Origin: an uncultured bacterium
Lineage (GTDB): Bacteria; Pseudomonadota; Alphaproteobacteria; CAJXXZ01; 1604HC
Reading direction: 5' to 3'
NCBI GenBank assembly: GCA_913063285.1
Contig: CAJXXZ010000005.1
Coordinates: forward strand, 1-63,858
DNA: 63,858 bases
The notes under the pieces were generated by a model. It saw only the letters and a program-made list of their open reading frames with translations. It was not told where the DNA came from and did not search any database. The translations under genes and the position numbers were made by a program. Each line of letters begins with the position of its first letter. Position 1 is the stretch's first letter. Positions 45,243 through 54,915 of the stretch are shown one piece after another.

Positions 45243-46997
45243 ATGAAAGCTCATCAATCCGTATATAATTTTGTATCTATGTTTTTGAGAAAGAGAATAT
45301 GGAGTTTTTTCATTATACAGTGCTTGGCGCTTATTGGTACACTACAAAATATAGTCTATTCTCCAATTTTTGCTAAAATTATAGATGCTTTTGTAGCACA
45401 TGAAACTAATAAAGTTGGTATTTTTCAAGAAGTCGCCATATACATCATTGTATATTTTTGTATTGCAATGTTAATCGATCTGATTTATCTATGTTTTGGT
45501 TATATTTGGGGAGAAGTTGAAAGTTGGTTGCAGATGGAAATTTCTGCATATTGTTTTGATTATATAGCCTTACATTCTTACTCATATTTTGCAAAAAACT
45601 TAACTGGAACTATATCTGCAAAGATCACTAATCTAACAGAAAAAGTTTCCGATATGTTAGAAGCAATCATTATAAGAATTATTCCAACCTTTTGTGTTTT
45701 TTCTGTAGCATTATTTTCATTTTCTAGATATCATTCGGTATTTAGTATTTCTTTATTGATTTGGTGCATTAGTCATATTCTTCTTTTAATTTTATCAAAA
45801 AATTCATTTTTAAATCTAGTTAGAAGTAATACATCTGAAGTACAGCATATGCAAGGAGTAGTTACAGATATATTAGAAAATATTGGTGTTGTAAAAGTGT
45901 TTGACTCCATAAAAGAGGAATCTAGTTATATACAACAGTATAGAGATAAGGTGAAGTACAAAAATTATGAGGTGCATAAATATTCAGCAACTGTAAAATG
46001 TCTTGCCTCAATGAATTTTAATATATTTTTTCTTTACGTATTATATAATATTGTCATACTTTGGCAAAGAGGATTAATGACAGTAGGTGATTCTATAGCT
46101 ATATATAATATGACCTATAATATTGCTCGTTTAGTTTGGGATTCTGGCATGTATATAGCTCGTATTACATATGACAATGGAGTTTGTGAAGAATCTTTAT
46201 CAATTTTGCAAATAGAGCATGATATTCAGGATAGTGAAAATGCTACAGAATTAAAAGTTACTAAAGGAGAGATAAATTTTATCAATGTAAGCTTTCTCTA
46301 TAAAGATGTTGAAGTTTTCTCAAATAAAAATGTTTATATTGCTGCAGGTAGTAAGGTTGGATTAGTTGGCATGTCTGGTAGTGGAAAAACCACATTTGGA
46401 CATTTAATTTTAAGATTATATGATGTTAATGAAGGAGAAGTGTGCATAGATGGACAAAATGTAAAATCTGTTACACAAAGATCTTTAAGAAGTAATATAG
46501 CTACTATTCCACAAAAGCCATATCTTTTTAGTCGAAGTATTTCTGAAAATATATCTTATGGTTCAAATATATCACATGAGAAAATCGTCAAAGTAGCCAA
46601 ATTGGTATCGTTGCACGACTTAATTGAGGAATGGCCAAAAAAATATGATACAATAATAGGCAAAGATGTTTCTCTATCTGGTGGGCAGGCACAGCGTGTA
46701 ATGATTGCTAGAGTGTTACTAAAAAATGCTCCAATTTTATTAATGGATGAAGCCACATCTGCATTAGATGCTACTACCGAAATGTGTGTTTCAAATGTAT
46801 TGCGAGATTTTATGCAAGATAAAACAGCTATTGTTATAGCACACAGACTAGCAACTTTAATTGAGATGGATCGAATTTTAGTCTTTAAAAATGGCATTAT
46901 TGTTGAAGATGGTGATCATCATACATTATTACAAAATCAAAAAGATTATGCTCTTATGTGGTCACAGCAATCCGGAGGATTTATATCAACTTCATAA
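45243..46997 (+). CDS. ABC exporter, fused permease and ATPase (MsbA/Atm1-like)
   Basis: The 584-residue half-transporter has about six N-terminal membrane helices (residues 1-310) followed by an ATPase domain. Walker A is GMSGSGKTT (about 376-384), the Q-loop is IPQKPYLF, the signature is SLSGGQAQRVMIAR, Walker B ILLMDEATSALD and the H-loop VIAHRLAT. It would work as a homodimer in the inner membrane and export a lipid, peptide or glutathione-like compound. The substrate cannot be told from sequence. The membrane part is divergent from MsbA. No accessory outer-membrane or membrane-fusion gene is adjacent. Confidence 0.88.
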   Translation: MKAHQSVYNFVSMFLRKRIWSFFIIQCLALIGTLQNIVYSPIFAKIIDAFVAHETNKVGIFQEVAIYIIVYFCIAMLIDLIYLCFGYIWGEVESWLQMEISAYCFDYIALHSYSYFAKNLTGTISAKITNLTEKVSDMLEAIIIRIIPTFCVFSVALFSFSRYHSVFSISLLIWCISHILLLILSKNSFLNLVRSNTSEVQHMQGVVTDILENIGVVKVFDSIKEESSYIQQYRDKVKYKNYEVHKYSATVKCLASMNFNIFFLYVLYNIVILWQRGLMTVGDSIAIYNMTYNIARLVWDSGMYIARITYDNGVCEESLSILQIEHDIQDSENATELKVTKGEINFINVSFLYKDVEVFSNKNVYIAAGSKVGLVGMSGSGKTTFGHLILRLYDVNEGEVCIDGQNVKSVTQRSLRSNIATIPQKPYLFSRSISENISYGSNISHEKIVKVAKLVSLHDLIEEWPKKYDTIIGKDVSLSGGQAQRVMIARVLLKNAPILLMDEATSALDATTEMCVSNVLRDFMQDKTAIVIAHRLATLIEMDRILVFKNGIIVEDGDHHTLLQNQKDYALMWSQQSGGFISTS

Positions 46998-47092
46998 ATT
47001 AATTTAAAGTGAAATTTTGTATTTATTTTGTATTTCTTTAATATTTTAAATTGATAATATAATATATATAAATAAATAATAAAGGAGGCATG

Positions 47093-48076
47093 ATGTTATT
47101 TATAGTTCTACTTGGATTTATTTCTATTTATTCTAATAACTCCTGCTATGATGGGTTTAAGTGGATTAATTTAAAACAAATGATATTTAATCAACTTAGT
47201 GATTTTGAAAAGCATATAATTGCTGATTCAAATCATCATGTTATTAGAGTAATAATTAAACCAAATGGAGGTAGTCTTGTTAGCAAATCAAAATTTAGAG
47301 ATGGTACTTGGCATCGTCATTTTGCAAAATTTAATAAAAGTAAATGTCATGTGGTTGAGAAAAAAGGTAATGGCAGTGAATTAACACAAGAGATCAATTT
47401 TGTGCAGAGTTTACAATCTTATGCTAATAATAATGATCTGAATTTATACTTGCCACCGGAAGTAGATTCAAAAGTCATTCATCGTAAGATATTTGTTAAT
47501 GAAGGAAATAAGCTTGAATATAGAAAAATTACACTTCATAAAAATGGTAAAGTACAACATCATATTCAAAAAATTATCAATGGAAAAGTTATCAAGAATG
47601 TATTGATTGATGATAAAAGTGATATGCAAAAAAATATGAAATGTAAAGTTGATAAACCTTTTGAACAGCATAATTTACAATCAAAGGATTACTGGACAGA
47701 AAAGGGTGATTATGAATATATGCAAAATTATTATAAAAATAATCAGAACATACAAAATTTTAGTAAATCAACTTTTATGACATATCACTGTGATGGAGTA
47801 TCAAAAAAAGCAGCACTTAGATCTAAATATAGTGATAATAATGGTAGTTGTGCCTCAGAATATTATGCAAATAATGATGGAAAAGTTACAAAAATAACGA
47901 AGAGAAAATTTATTAATGACGATATAGTGTCAGAAAAACAATATTTACATCCTACTGTTTTACAAAAATTAGAACACATTAGTCAGCCACAAATGAATAT
48001 TGAAATTTACGCTATTCCAAATCATAAAAATATGAAAAAAAAAGATGAATTTTGTATTTTATGCATCAAAAGGTAA
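47093..48076 (+). CDS. Secreted protein of unknown function (Lys/His/Asn-rich)
   Basis: The ATG doublet at 47090/47093 follows GGAGG at 47084-47088; the second ATG has the more normal spacing. A short hydrophobic N-terminus (residues 2-16) is likely a signal peptide. The mature protein of about 310 residues is hydrophilic and rich in Lys, Asn and His, with repeated beta-like patterns (YRKITLHKNGKVQHHIQKIINGKVIKNVLI; NNDGKVTKITKRKFINDD) that look like a repeated NGKV strand-turn unit. I recognise no family. It stands alone between the ABC exporter and nusG. Confidence 0.6.
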   Translation: MLFIVLLGFISIYSNNSCYDGFKWINLKQMIFNQLSDFEKHIIADSNHHVIRVIIKPNGGSLVSKSKFRDGTWHRHFAKFNKSKCHVVEKKGNGSELTQEINFVQSLQSYANNNDLNLYLPPEVDSKVIHRKIFVNEGNKLEYRKITLHKNGKVQHHIQKIINGKVIKNVLIDDKSDMQKNMKCKVDKPFEQHNLQSKDYWTEKGDYEYMQNYYKNNQNIQNFSKSTFMTYHCDGVSKKAALRSKYSDNNGSCASEYYANNDGKVTKITKRKFINDDIVSEKQYLHPTVLQKLEHISQPQMNIEIYAIPNHKNMKKKDEFCILCIKR

Positions 48077-48259
48077 AATATAAAATATGATGTGTTATAT
48101 TAATTATACTCACAAATTATTTAACAGCTCAAATATAAATTCTTATTGTATTATTTAATCAGTTATTATATAATTTGTTTATGATTAAACCTCAAAAACA
48201 AAACAGGTTTATAGTTTTAAGTGCTTTTCTATATAATGAAATAAAAAATTGGAGGTTAT

Positions 48260-48928
48260 ATGGAAAGAAATGATGATATTTCTACTTTAAACCGTAGTGA
48301 AAAAAATGAGTCAATTGATAATTTAGAAAACTCTAACACACAAGTTGAAACTGATAATAATAACGATCATGATCATACTGAAGAAACAAGTAATGAGTCA
48401 AATGCAAAAAGTGATGGAAGTTGGTATATTGTTCAAGCAATATTTAGAAGTAAGTTAAATGTAAACAAATTGATAGATAAGATTTTTCATAACTCGAATG
48501 ATGAAGAAATTGAAGATGTTTATATTCCTACAGTCATAGAGAGAATATGGAAAAAAAATGCAGTACAACCTACAAAAGTTGAGACTTGTGTAATGCCTGG
48601 ATATATATTTATAAAATCCACAAGTGCTTTAAATATTCATTCAGTCTTGACAAAAGCTGATGTGAATTTTCGTAAGATTACACCTATAGCTGAAACAGAA
48701 ATTATAAATATGAAGCAGAAATTTTCAGAAGAGCAAACTAACATGCAGATAACCAACTATAAAATAGGAGATTTGGTAAGAATATCTCAAGCTCCATTTA
48801 ATGGTTTACAAGGAGTTATAGAATCAATAGAATATGATAAGGAGCAAGTTAAAGTGTCAGTTTCAATGTTTGGTCGACAAACTCCGGTAAATTTGACATT
48901 TGCTCAAATCGATAAGGTAGGAAGGTAA
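48260..48928 (+). CDS. nusG: Transcription elongation/antitermination factor NusG
   Basis: NusG binds RNA polymerase and couples it to Rho or the ribosome. The core (about 55-222) has the NGN domain start SWYIVQAIFRSK, the hydrophobic segment VMPGYIFIKS, and a C-terminal KOW domain (GDLVRISQAPFNGLQGVIESIE). An Asp/Glu/Asn-rich N-terminal extension of about 50 residues precedes it. GGAGG lies six bases upstream of the ATG, and a TATAAT at 48232-48237 may be its promoter -10. rplK follows by two bases. secE is not found directly upstream. Confidence 0.95.
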   Translation: MERNDDISTLNRSEKNESIDNLENSNTQVETDNNNDHDHTEETSNESNAKSDGSWYIVQAIFRSKLNVNKLIDKIFHNSNDEEIEDVYIPTVIERIWKKNAVQPTKVETCVMPGYIFIKSTSALNIHSVLTKADVNFRKITPIAETEIINMKQKFSEEQTNMQITNYKIGDLVRISQAPFNGLQGVIESIEYDKEQVKVSVSMFGRQTPVNLTFAQIDKVGR

Positions 48929-48930
48929 AT

Positions 48931-49383
48931 ATGGCAGCAAGAGTAGCGGCAAAAAAGAAAAAGCAGGTGAAAGCGATAGTGCGATTTCATTTAGAAGCTG
49001 GAAAAGCAACTCCAGCTCCTCCTGTGGCAACATTAAGTCAGCATAAAGTAAAGAATGTTATGGCTTTTTGTAAAGAGTTTAATGATAAAACTAAAGGAAT
49101 GGAATCTGGATTAAAGCTACCAGTTATAGTAAAAGTGTATGTAGATGGTACTATTGAATATCATATTACAAAGCCTACTGTATCACACATGTTAAGAAAA
49201 GCTGCTGGTATAAAATCTGGATCTAGTAATCCAGGTAGAGATGAACCTGTAGCTACCCTTAGTAGAGATCAAATCATGTCTATAGCTAAAGATAAGTTTG
49301 ATGACCTAAGTACTATTTCATTAGAAACAGCATTTAAAATTATTGAAGGTTCTGCACGATCAATAGGTATAAGAGTAGAATAG
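48931..49383 (+). CDS. rplK: 50S ribosomal protein L11
   Basis: L11 forms the GTPase-associated centre with rRNA. The 150 residues match uL11: LEAGKATPAPPVATLSQHKVKNVMAFCKEFND, GLKLPVIVKVYVDG, KPTVSHMLRKAAGIKSGSSNPG, and the C-terminal GSARSIGIRVE. The N-terminus is slightly lysine-rich. It is directly coupled to nusG. The usual rplA-rplJ-rplL-rpoB genes do not follow; instead there are 1.2 kb of empty AT-rich DNA, so the operon has been split. Confidence 0.97.
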   Translation: MAARVAAKKKKQVKAIVRFHLEAGKATPAPPVATLSQHKVKNVMAFCKEFNDKTKGMESGLKLPVIVKVYVDGTIEYHITKPTVSHMLRKAAGIKSGSSNPGRDEPVATLSRDQIMSIAKDKFDDLSTISLETAFKIIEGSARSIGIRVE

Positions 49384-50590
49384 AATATACAATAACATGA
49401 ATTGATATTTAGCAGTTATCAATGATATATTTTGATTGTAAAACCCAAACTAAAATAACAGCACTATATTGTGAAAGATATTCAATTAATATCTTCACTT
49501 TTTCATTTATATTAACTAGCAACATATTATATATTATAGTAAGAATATATTTCATTATTAATTTGCAAGAAAAATTTGAATTTGTTTATAAAATTAATAA
49601 AATATTACTACAAAAGAGATGAATACACTATTGTATGAATAAATTTACAATTCATTTAGTATCAATATTTATATTTTTTGTAATATGAAAAATTTAAATT
49701 ATTACATATTACTAATGATAAAGCTTAAGAAAATTAAATCATATATGTAAGTAATATAATTATTTCTTCATTAAGATGATGATTTATAAGCTGTCAAGAA
49801 TATGTAAATAGTATTATAAAATACAAAGATTAATAAAATTTAAGAAGAATATATGTAGATATACTTCAATAGTTATATATGTTATTAATGATTAAGTTTG
49901 AAATAATTTATATATAGATATGTAGTTTGTTACAAAATCATGAGTGATATTAGAGAGCAACATTATATCGAAGTATAGAAAATATAAAATTTAAAAATAA
50001 TTACACTAATCAAAATGATATTTTTTTGAAGAAGGTAGTGTAGTATCAGTATATATTTTCTGATTTTGAATTTTAAAAGCTACTTTTTTAGATTTTGAAG
50101 ATATAATTCAGTATAAACTAAAGATAAGATATAAAATATATATTTTATAATAGAATACTTCAACTTTATAAAGTAATAAAAAATATTTTAGGATTTGAAT
50201 TTGAAATTAAAATAAATATTAATGATTTAGTAAAATTTTTTTCTATGATGAATTATATGATTTATTATTTGAATAAAATTGGTAATTTATCTCACAGAAT
50301 TCACAATTACTTCAGATTGTTAAAAATTAAAATTAAATTACATTCAATAATAGATCAATTAAGAATTAAAAAACTGTATTTTGATTTAAAATACAAAATT
50401 TTAAAAATTGATTACATCTCTCACTGATAGCGAAAAAAAGCTGCATTTTTAAGAAATAATTAATATAATAAAAATATTTGATACATAAAAATCAATTATT
50501 TAATTGATTTATAGTATGAACAAATACTGATATGATATATTTAGTTTTTTAGAGTTCAATAAATTCAAAATTATTCCTTTGTAACTGAGG
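49384..50590. other. Gene-free AT-rich stretch after rplK, 1.2 kb
   Basis: A hairpin with 7-base arms (ATTGATA at 49401, TATCAAT at 49417) follows rplK and may aid termination, though there is no good T-run. Beyond it no tRNA, repeat or family-like frame is seen; a 60-codon frame at 50245 is AT-driven. Confidence 0.5.
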
Positions 50591-51598
50591 TTAAAATCCA
50601 ATTTTTATTAATGCTGTAGCAATTGCATTTAAATACAAATCAAAATATTGAATAGGAGAGAAAAAGCAAAATAGAGTTACAAAAATAAATATTGCGCGAA
50701 TGAGATATATCACAGAGGAAATTGGATACTTTATATCATTTTCATCTAACATTTCCAATATTACATAATGGCCAAATTGTCTAGATAAAGATATATCAAA
50801 CATCCATAATCCAGAAATATACCAAATAACTATAGCATGACTACTATGTGCAACATAATAATCACAAACTGAATGCAACTTTGCTTTATCATCATGTATC
50901 ACAATAATTTTATTAGACCTATTTTTCTCAATTTTTTGCTTGATATCATTATGATCATTTTTAGTATCATGATATAATGGTATATAAGTTATTTTATTTG
51001 AATTGTGTATATATACTAATAACATATAAGGAACATATAGTATCAATCTTAATATGTATATAAACAATACTGAAATAGTATACTCTGGCATAGAATTTAA
51101 TAATATTTGGCCAGATTCTACACTAGCAACTGTGTTAGACATAGTGACTTGTGATGCAATATCATCATTACTTTTCTCATTATCTTTCGATGGAATATAA
51201 ATTGACCGCTCTACACTTCCTACAGATTTTACAAGCATATATGGCATTTGTAGTAAAAATTTTAAAACATACAATACAAATAATGATATATAAATTATTT
51301 TAAAATAATGCAAAATCAAACGAGCAGAATCTGTATTTTGTTTATTTGCTATAAAATGTTTTAAAAAATAAGCATCAGAGCTAAAGATAGAATATAAAAT
51401 TAAAAATAATGTGATAATACTAGTTGCAATTGGTATATCACAGCATTTTGCTAAAGATCCTGTTATTGTTTCTAATGTCAGACTACCATCTTTTTTTTGA
51501 GCTGCATACATACGTCCATGATATATTAGAAATAAGAGACTTGTTATACTTATATAAATAACGAGAAGAATTATAATTTCTGTTTGAAGAAAGTACAT
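50591..51598 (-). CDS. Multi-pass membrane protein of unknown function
   Basis: The 335-residue protein has about seven hydrophobic stretches (for example 6-25, 55-70, 102-122, 177-197, 262-275, 300-316) with two hydrophilic loops, at about 128-160 and 208-245. Twin sequence patterns (LQMPYMLVKSVGSVERSIYIP and LYVPYMLLVYIHNSNKITYIP) suggest an internal duplication of a helix-loop unit. I recognise no family. It is the last of a minus-strand trio headed by lysS and a 379-residue helical protein, with a 317-base gap before it, so operon membership is unsure. Confidence 0.6.
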   Translation of the reverse strand: MYFLQTEIIILLVIYISITSLLFLIYHGRMYAAQKKDGSLTLETITGSLAKCCDIPIATSIITLFLILYSIFSSDAYFLKHFIANKQNTDSARLILHYFKIIYISLFVLYVLKFLLQMPYMLVKSVGSVERSIYIPSKDNEKSNDDIASQVTMSNTVASVESGQILLNSMPEYTISVLFIYILRLILYVPYMLLVYIHNSNKITYIPLYHDTKNDHNDIKQKIEKNRSNKIIVIHDDKAKLHSVCDYYVAHSSHAIVIWYISGLWMFDISLSRQFGHYVILEMLDENDIKYPISSVIYLIRAIFIFVTLFCFFSPIQYFDLYLNAIATALIKIGF

Positions 51599-51915
51599 AG
51601 TTCTATTTTTTACGATATAAAAGTTAAGATACTATTATTTTTCTATATTCAACTCAGTATTTGAGAAGTTATTATCTTAGCTTAAAAGGTTTTTTCTATT
51701 TAAGTGAAAAACTTTCTTTAACTTAACTTCAATTTTAAAATATATATCATTAGTAATGAATGTACTGTGTAAGATTAGTATAAAACTATTTTATCTATAA
51801 TTAAACATGACATATTAAGTAAAAATTGATTTTATACTACATATTATTTTAATATAATAAAAATGTTAATTATTTAAATGCTGAAATCTTTATTTATGTT
51901 ATTAATCTATAGCAA
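51599..51915. other. Gene-free spacer
   Basis: About 320 AT-rich bases between the helical protein and the membrane protein, both on the minus strand. A promoter for the downstream gene probably lies here but no clear pair is seen. Confidence 0.45.
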
Positions 51916-53055
51916 CTACAAACCGAGCTCTACATATGAATATAAATTAATAAATCTTAAGACCTTGATTGTTACTTTTCCGAATATATGCACAAAAGAT
52001 ACCAATGCTTTAGTATTTTTCATTCTATTATTATGTAACAATCTGTATGGAGCTTGACCTAAATCAGAAATAAATGGAATGGTAAACTCATCATGAAGAT
52101 TAAACTTATTAATAAGTTCTTGTTCTATTCTATATAAAAGGGCATAGTTTGCTTCTAATGCCATTATTATTCCAACATCATATTCATTTATATCTATATT
52201 TTTTGAGGCTTCTATTAAATTAGCCAATAGTTGCATAAACATATCCATTTTATTTAATTTATGTTTTGCTTGTGTTTTAGAATCATCTTGCAATTTTATT
52301 ATATGCTTTATGAATTTATTAAGATAATACGTTGACCATTCCAAATTAATATCTTTTTCTAATATGTGATTTACTTTGGATAATTCTTGATTAACAACGG
52401 GATCATTTGTCAAGGCACGATGTATGGACATTATTTGCCCTATAATAGGAATACCATCAGCAGATAATGAATGATCAGTCTCAATATCAATTAAATATTG
52501 TCTATGAGCAGCATCAGTTACTGAATATTGATTTATTTTTACTTGTAATGTGTTGGGATCGATTTCAAATTCTGAGGTAAGATGTCTCATTTCTTTTTGA
52601 AATGAGTTTAATACAGCGAATGTATCTGGCTGAGAATTATATTTTGAACTCATTTGCTGTTTCGTAGTCATTTTTGTTAGATCAGTCACATTATCCATAT
52701 ATTGATTTAACATCTCTTCGGCACGAATTAATTGTACAAATTTTCGTTCAGCATCTTCTTTTGATTTTACTTTTATATTGATTAGATTAGTAATCAAATT
52801 TAAAAGAATAGGACCTTGATGTTTTAATAAAGGTATATAAAGATTCTCAAATAGATTAAGTTTAAAACTCGCCAAACTACTAATTTTAACTCCTATATTA
52901 GAGGCGATTTTATTTATAGAATTTTCTAAATCATCTTCATCATGCTTATCAATATTTATCTTTTTCTTTACTTGTTCTATTAATGAGGATAAATTCTCAA
53001 CAAGCATTTCTAATATATGCTGGGCATCATTATTATTTGTACTCATTAAATTCAT
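51916..53055 (-). CDS. Helical protein of unknown function
   Basis: The 379-residue protein is almost entirely helical by composition, with no signal peptide and no membrane helix except possibly the hydrophobic C-terminus (LVSFVHIFGKVTIKVLRFINLY). Acidic N-terminal helices (residues 5-60) have coiled-coil character. Start choice between 53055 and 53046 is open; a GAGG sits upstream of both. I recognise no motif. It follows lysS by 38 bases on the same strand and is likely co-transcribed with it. Confidence 0.55.
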   Translation of the reverse strand: MNLMSTNNNDAQHILEMLVENLSSLIEQVKKKINIDKHDEDDLENSINKIASNIGVKISSLASFKLNLFENLYIPLLKHQGPILLNLITNLINIKVKSKEDAERKFVQLIRAEEMLNQYMDNVTDLTKMTTKQQMSSKYNSQPDTFAVLNSFQKEMRHLTSEFEIDPNTLQVKINQYSVTDAAHRQYLIDIETDHSLSADGIPIIGQIMSIHRALTNDPVVNQELSKVNHILEKDINLEWSTYYLNKFIKHIIKLQDDSKTQAKHKLNKMDMFMQLLANLIEASKNIDINEYDVGIIMALEANYALLYRIEQELINKFNLHDEFTIPFISDLGQAPYRLLHNNRMKNTKALVSFVHIFGKVTIKVLRFINLYSYVELGL

Positions 53056-53093
53056 ATCCTCATAAATCAGTGAAATTAGTTTTAATTTTGATA

Positions 53094-54623
53094 TTATTGT
53101 TCTAAAGTTTTATTTATCATTTTAATAGAATTATTTATACCATATAAAGCAAAAAAATTACCTAATCTTGGTCCACTTACTCTACCAAAAAGTACTAAAT
53201 ATAAATTTTCAAACCATTTTTTTAGATTTTCAACTTCTTTTGCTTGTACTGCTATATTACCTAGATCATATAACTTAGTTTGCATTTCATCTGCTGTACT
53301 GTGATTGACCATATATGCTAAAAATTCTTGTAAGTATTTTATCATCCATTGCGAAACTTTTATTCTTTCATTAATTTTGTATTGTTCTTGATAAAATGTA
53401 AATGCTTTTTCAATTAATTGTAAATTTAGATCAGGTAGTCTTTGTAAAACAAAATTTTGAAATGTATTCAAATTAGGACTTTGCACACTTTCTGCTAGAT
53501 TTACCAACAATGTGTAGGAACATTCGATTTTTTGCGGCACATCTTTCTCATGAACATAAAAAAGAGCGTTCTCTACATGATCTTCATTCTTCAATGAATA
53601 TTTTTTTAATGCTGAGTAATAAGTATCTATATATTTTGGCAAATCATCCATATTTAACATTTTAGCTCTATCAGGATTAAAATATAAAAAGTGTTTTAGC
53701 GCATGAATTGGAGCATATCTTAACCATTGAAATAGATCAATTCCATTACCTTTTGATTTAGAAATTTTCTTACCGCTACCATCAAGAAACATCTCATAAT
53801 ACATTTGTACCGGCGCCTTTTCACCAAGTAACTCACAAATTTGAGAACCAATTTCAGCAGAGCTAATAAGGTCCTTACCATACATTTCATAATCAATCTT
53901 TTGCGCTGCCCACCGCATGCCGTAATCAATCTTCCACTGCAATTTACAACATCCATCAAATATCGATACATCATATACCTCATTACTTTCTTTAACTGTA
54001 ATAGTTTTCTTTGTCAAATTATGACTTATTACGCCAGTAGTCAATACTTTGCCAGAAATTGGAGAAATAGGCAAAAAAGGACTATAAGTTGCTTTTCTCT
54101 CTTTTCCTAGTATAGGTAAAATTATATCTAAAACCTTCTGATATTTTTGTAAAATAACTAGCATTTCATTATTATATGCACCACTTTTGTATAGAGTGCT
54201 TACTGGTATAACTTTTACATGTTCCGTTAAGTCAAATTGCTCAATTAGTTCATGTAGTTTTCTTATATTATGTGCTGCAAAACTTTCACAACAGCCAAAT
54301 GGATCAGGTATATTTGATACAGGTTTACCAATATTTTTCTCTAATATATGTTGATTTGGAACATTTTCAGGTACTTTGCGTAATCCATCTAAATCATCAC
54401 AATAGCTGATAATTTTAACGGGTTTATTTTGTATATTCTGTAATGTGTATTGTAGCATACGAGTTCGTACAAGTTCAGAAATGGTTCCAAGATGAGGTAA
54501 TCCTGATGGACCAAAACCACTTCCTAATATTATTTCATTTTTCGTCTCATACTGCTTAATTCTATCAAGAATTCTTTTTGCATTTTTTACAGGCCATGTA
54601 CGAGCATCAATTAAACTTCTCAT
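53094..54623 (-). CDS. lysS: Lysyl-tRNA synthetase, class I
   Basis: This is the class I (archaeal-type, LysK) enzyme, used by most alphaproteobacteria in place of the class II enzyme. The 509 residues have the HIGH-like motif in GPSGLPHLGT (39-47), a Cys/His insert (CDDLDGLRKVPEN, FGCCESFAAH), the catalytic KISKSKGNG motif near residue 280, and the alpha-helical anticodon-binding C-terminus. The N-terminus MRSLIDARTWPVKNAKRIL is typical. It heads a minus-strand group followed by the 379-residue helical protein. Confidence 0.95.
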   Translation of the reverse strand: MRSLIDARTWPVKNAKRILDRIKQYETKNEIILGSGFGPSGLPHLGTISELVRTRMLQYTLQNIQNKPVKIISYCDDLDGLRKVPENVPNQHILEKNIGKPVSNIPDPFGCCESFAAHNIRKLHELIEQFDLTEHVKVIPVSTLYKSGAYNNEMLVILQKYQKVLDIILPILGKERKATYSPFLPISPISGKVLTTGVISHNLTKKTITVKESNEVYDVSIFDGCCKLQWKIDYGMRWAAQKIDYEMYGKDLISSAEIGSQICELLGEKAPVQMYYEMFLDGSGKKISKSKGNGIDLFQWLRYAPIHALKHFLYFNPDRAKMLNMDDLPKYIDTYYSALKKYSLKNEDHVENALFYVHEKDVPQKIECSYTLLVNLAESVQSPNLNTFQNFVLQRLPDLNLQLIEKAFTFYQEQYKINERIKVSQWMIKYLQEFLAYMVNHSTADEMQTKLYDLGNIAVQAKEVENLKKWFENLYLVLFGRVSGPRLGNFFALYGINNSIKMINKTLEQ

Positions 54624-54711
54624 TTATACAATATTACCCTTTGTTTTACAAAACATCAAGCAATTAAATTGTCGATAAATATAAAATTTACGTACTCTTA
54701 ATCATATGATG

Positions 54712-54834
54712 TCAATAATTTGACAGTCCATCATCAAAATCATCTATAGTATTTAGATCAAGAGATTCATTATTATCTATCTCTATATCTGGATCAAGTA
54801 TAGACAACCAGAGTTTGTTTTCGCTGTGTTCCAT
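54712..54834 (-). CDS. Small acidic ORF upstream of lysS
   Basis: A clean 40-codon frame starts with ATG at 54834 and ends TGA at 54712-54714. It encodes a markedly acidic peptide (MEHSENKLWLSILDPDIEI, then Asp/Asn-rich to DDGLSNY). Its GC is higher than the surrounding spacer, and it lies 88 bases upstream of the lysS start on the same strand. It could be a real small protein or a remnant. I know of no family match. Confidence 0.35.
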   Translation of the reverse strand: MEHSENKLWLSILDPDIEIDNNESLDLNTIDDFDDGLSNY

Positions 54835-54915
54835 ACTATATGATAATACTAAAAAATTTAAGAAAATATTGATGAAATTATAAATAAATTATAAATACCA
54901 TTTTTAGGAGGTAAA

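Noticed and set aside
48181-48273. A 30-codon frame before nusG that might be secE
   Set aside because: It lacks the conserved SecE WP motif and the membrane helix, overlaps the nusG start region and is half the needed length.
49401-49423. A strong intrinsic terminator after rplK
   Set aside because: The seven-base inverted repeat is A/T-only with a nine-base loop and no directly following T-run, so it is mentioned only as a possible hairpin.
50245-50427. A 60-codon frame in the spacer after rplK
   Set aside because: Ile/Lys/Tyr-only composition as expected from random AT-rich DNA, no ribosome site, no similarity.
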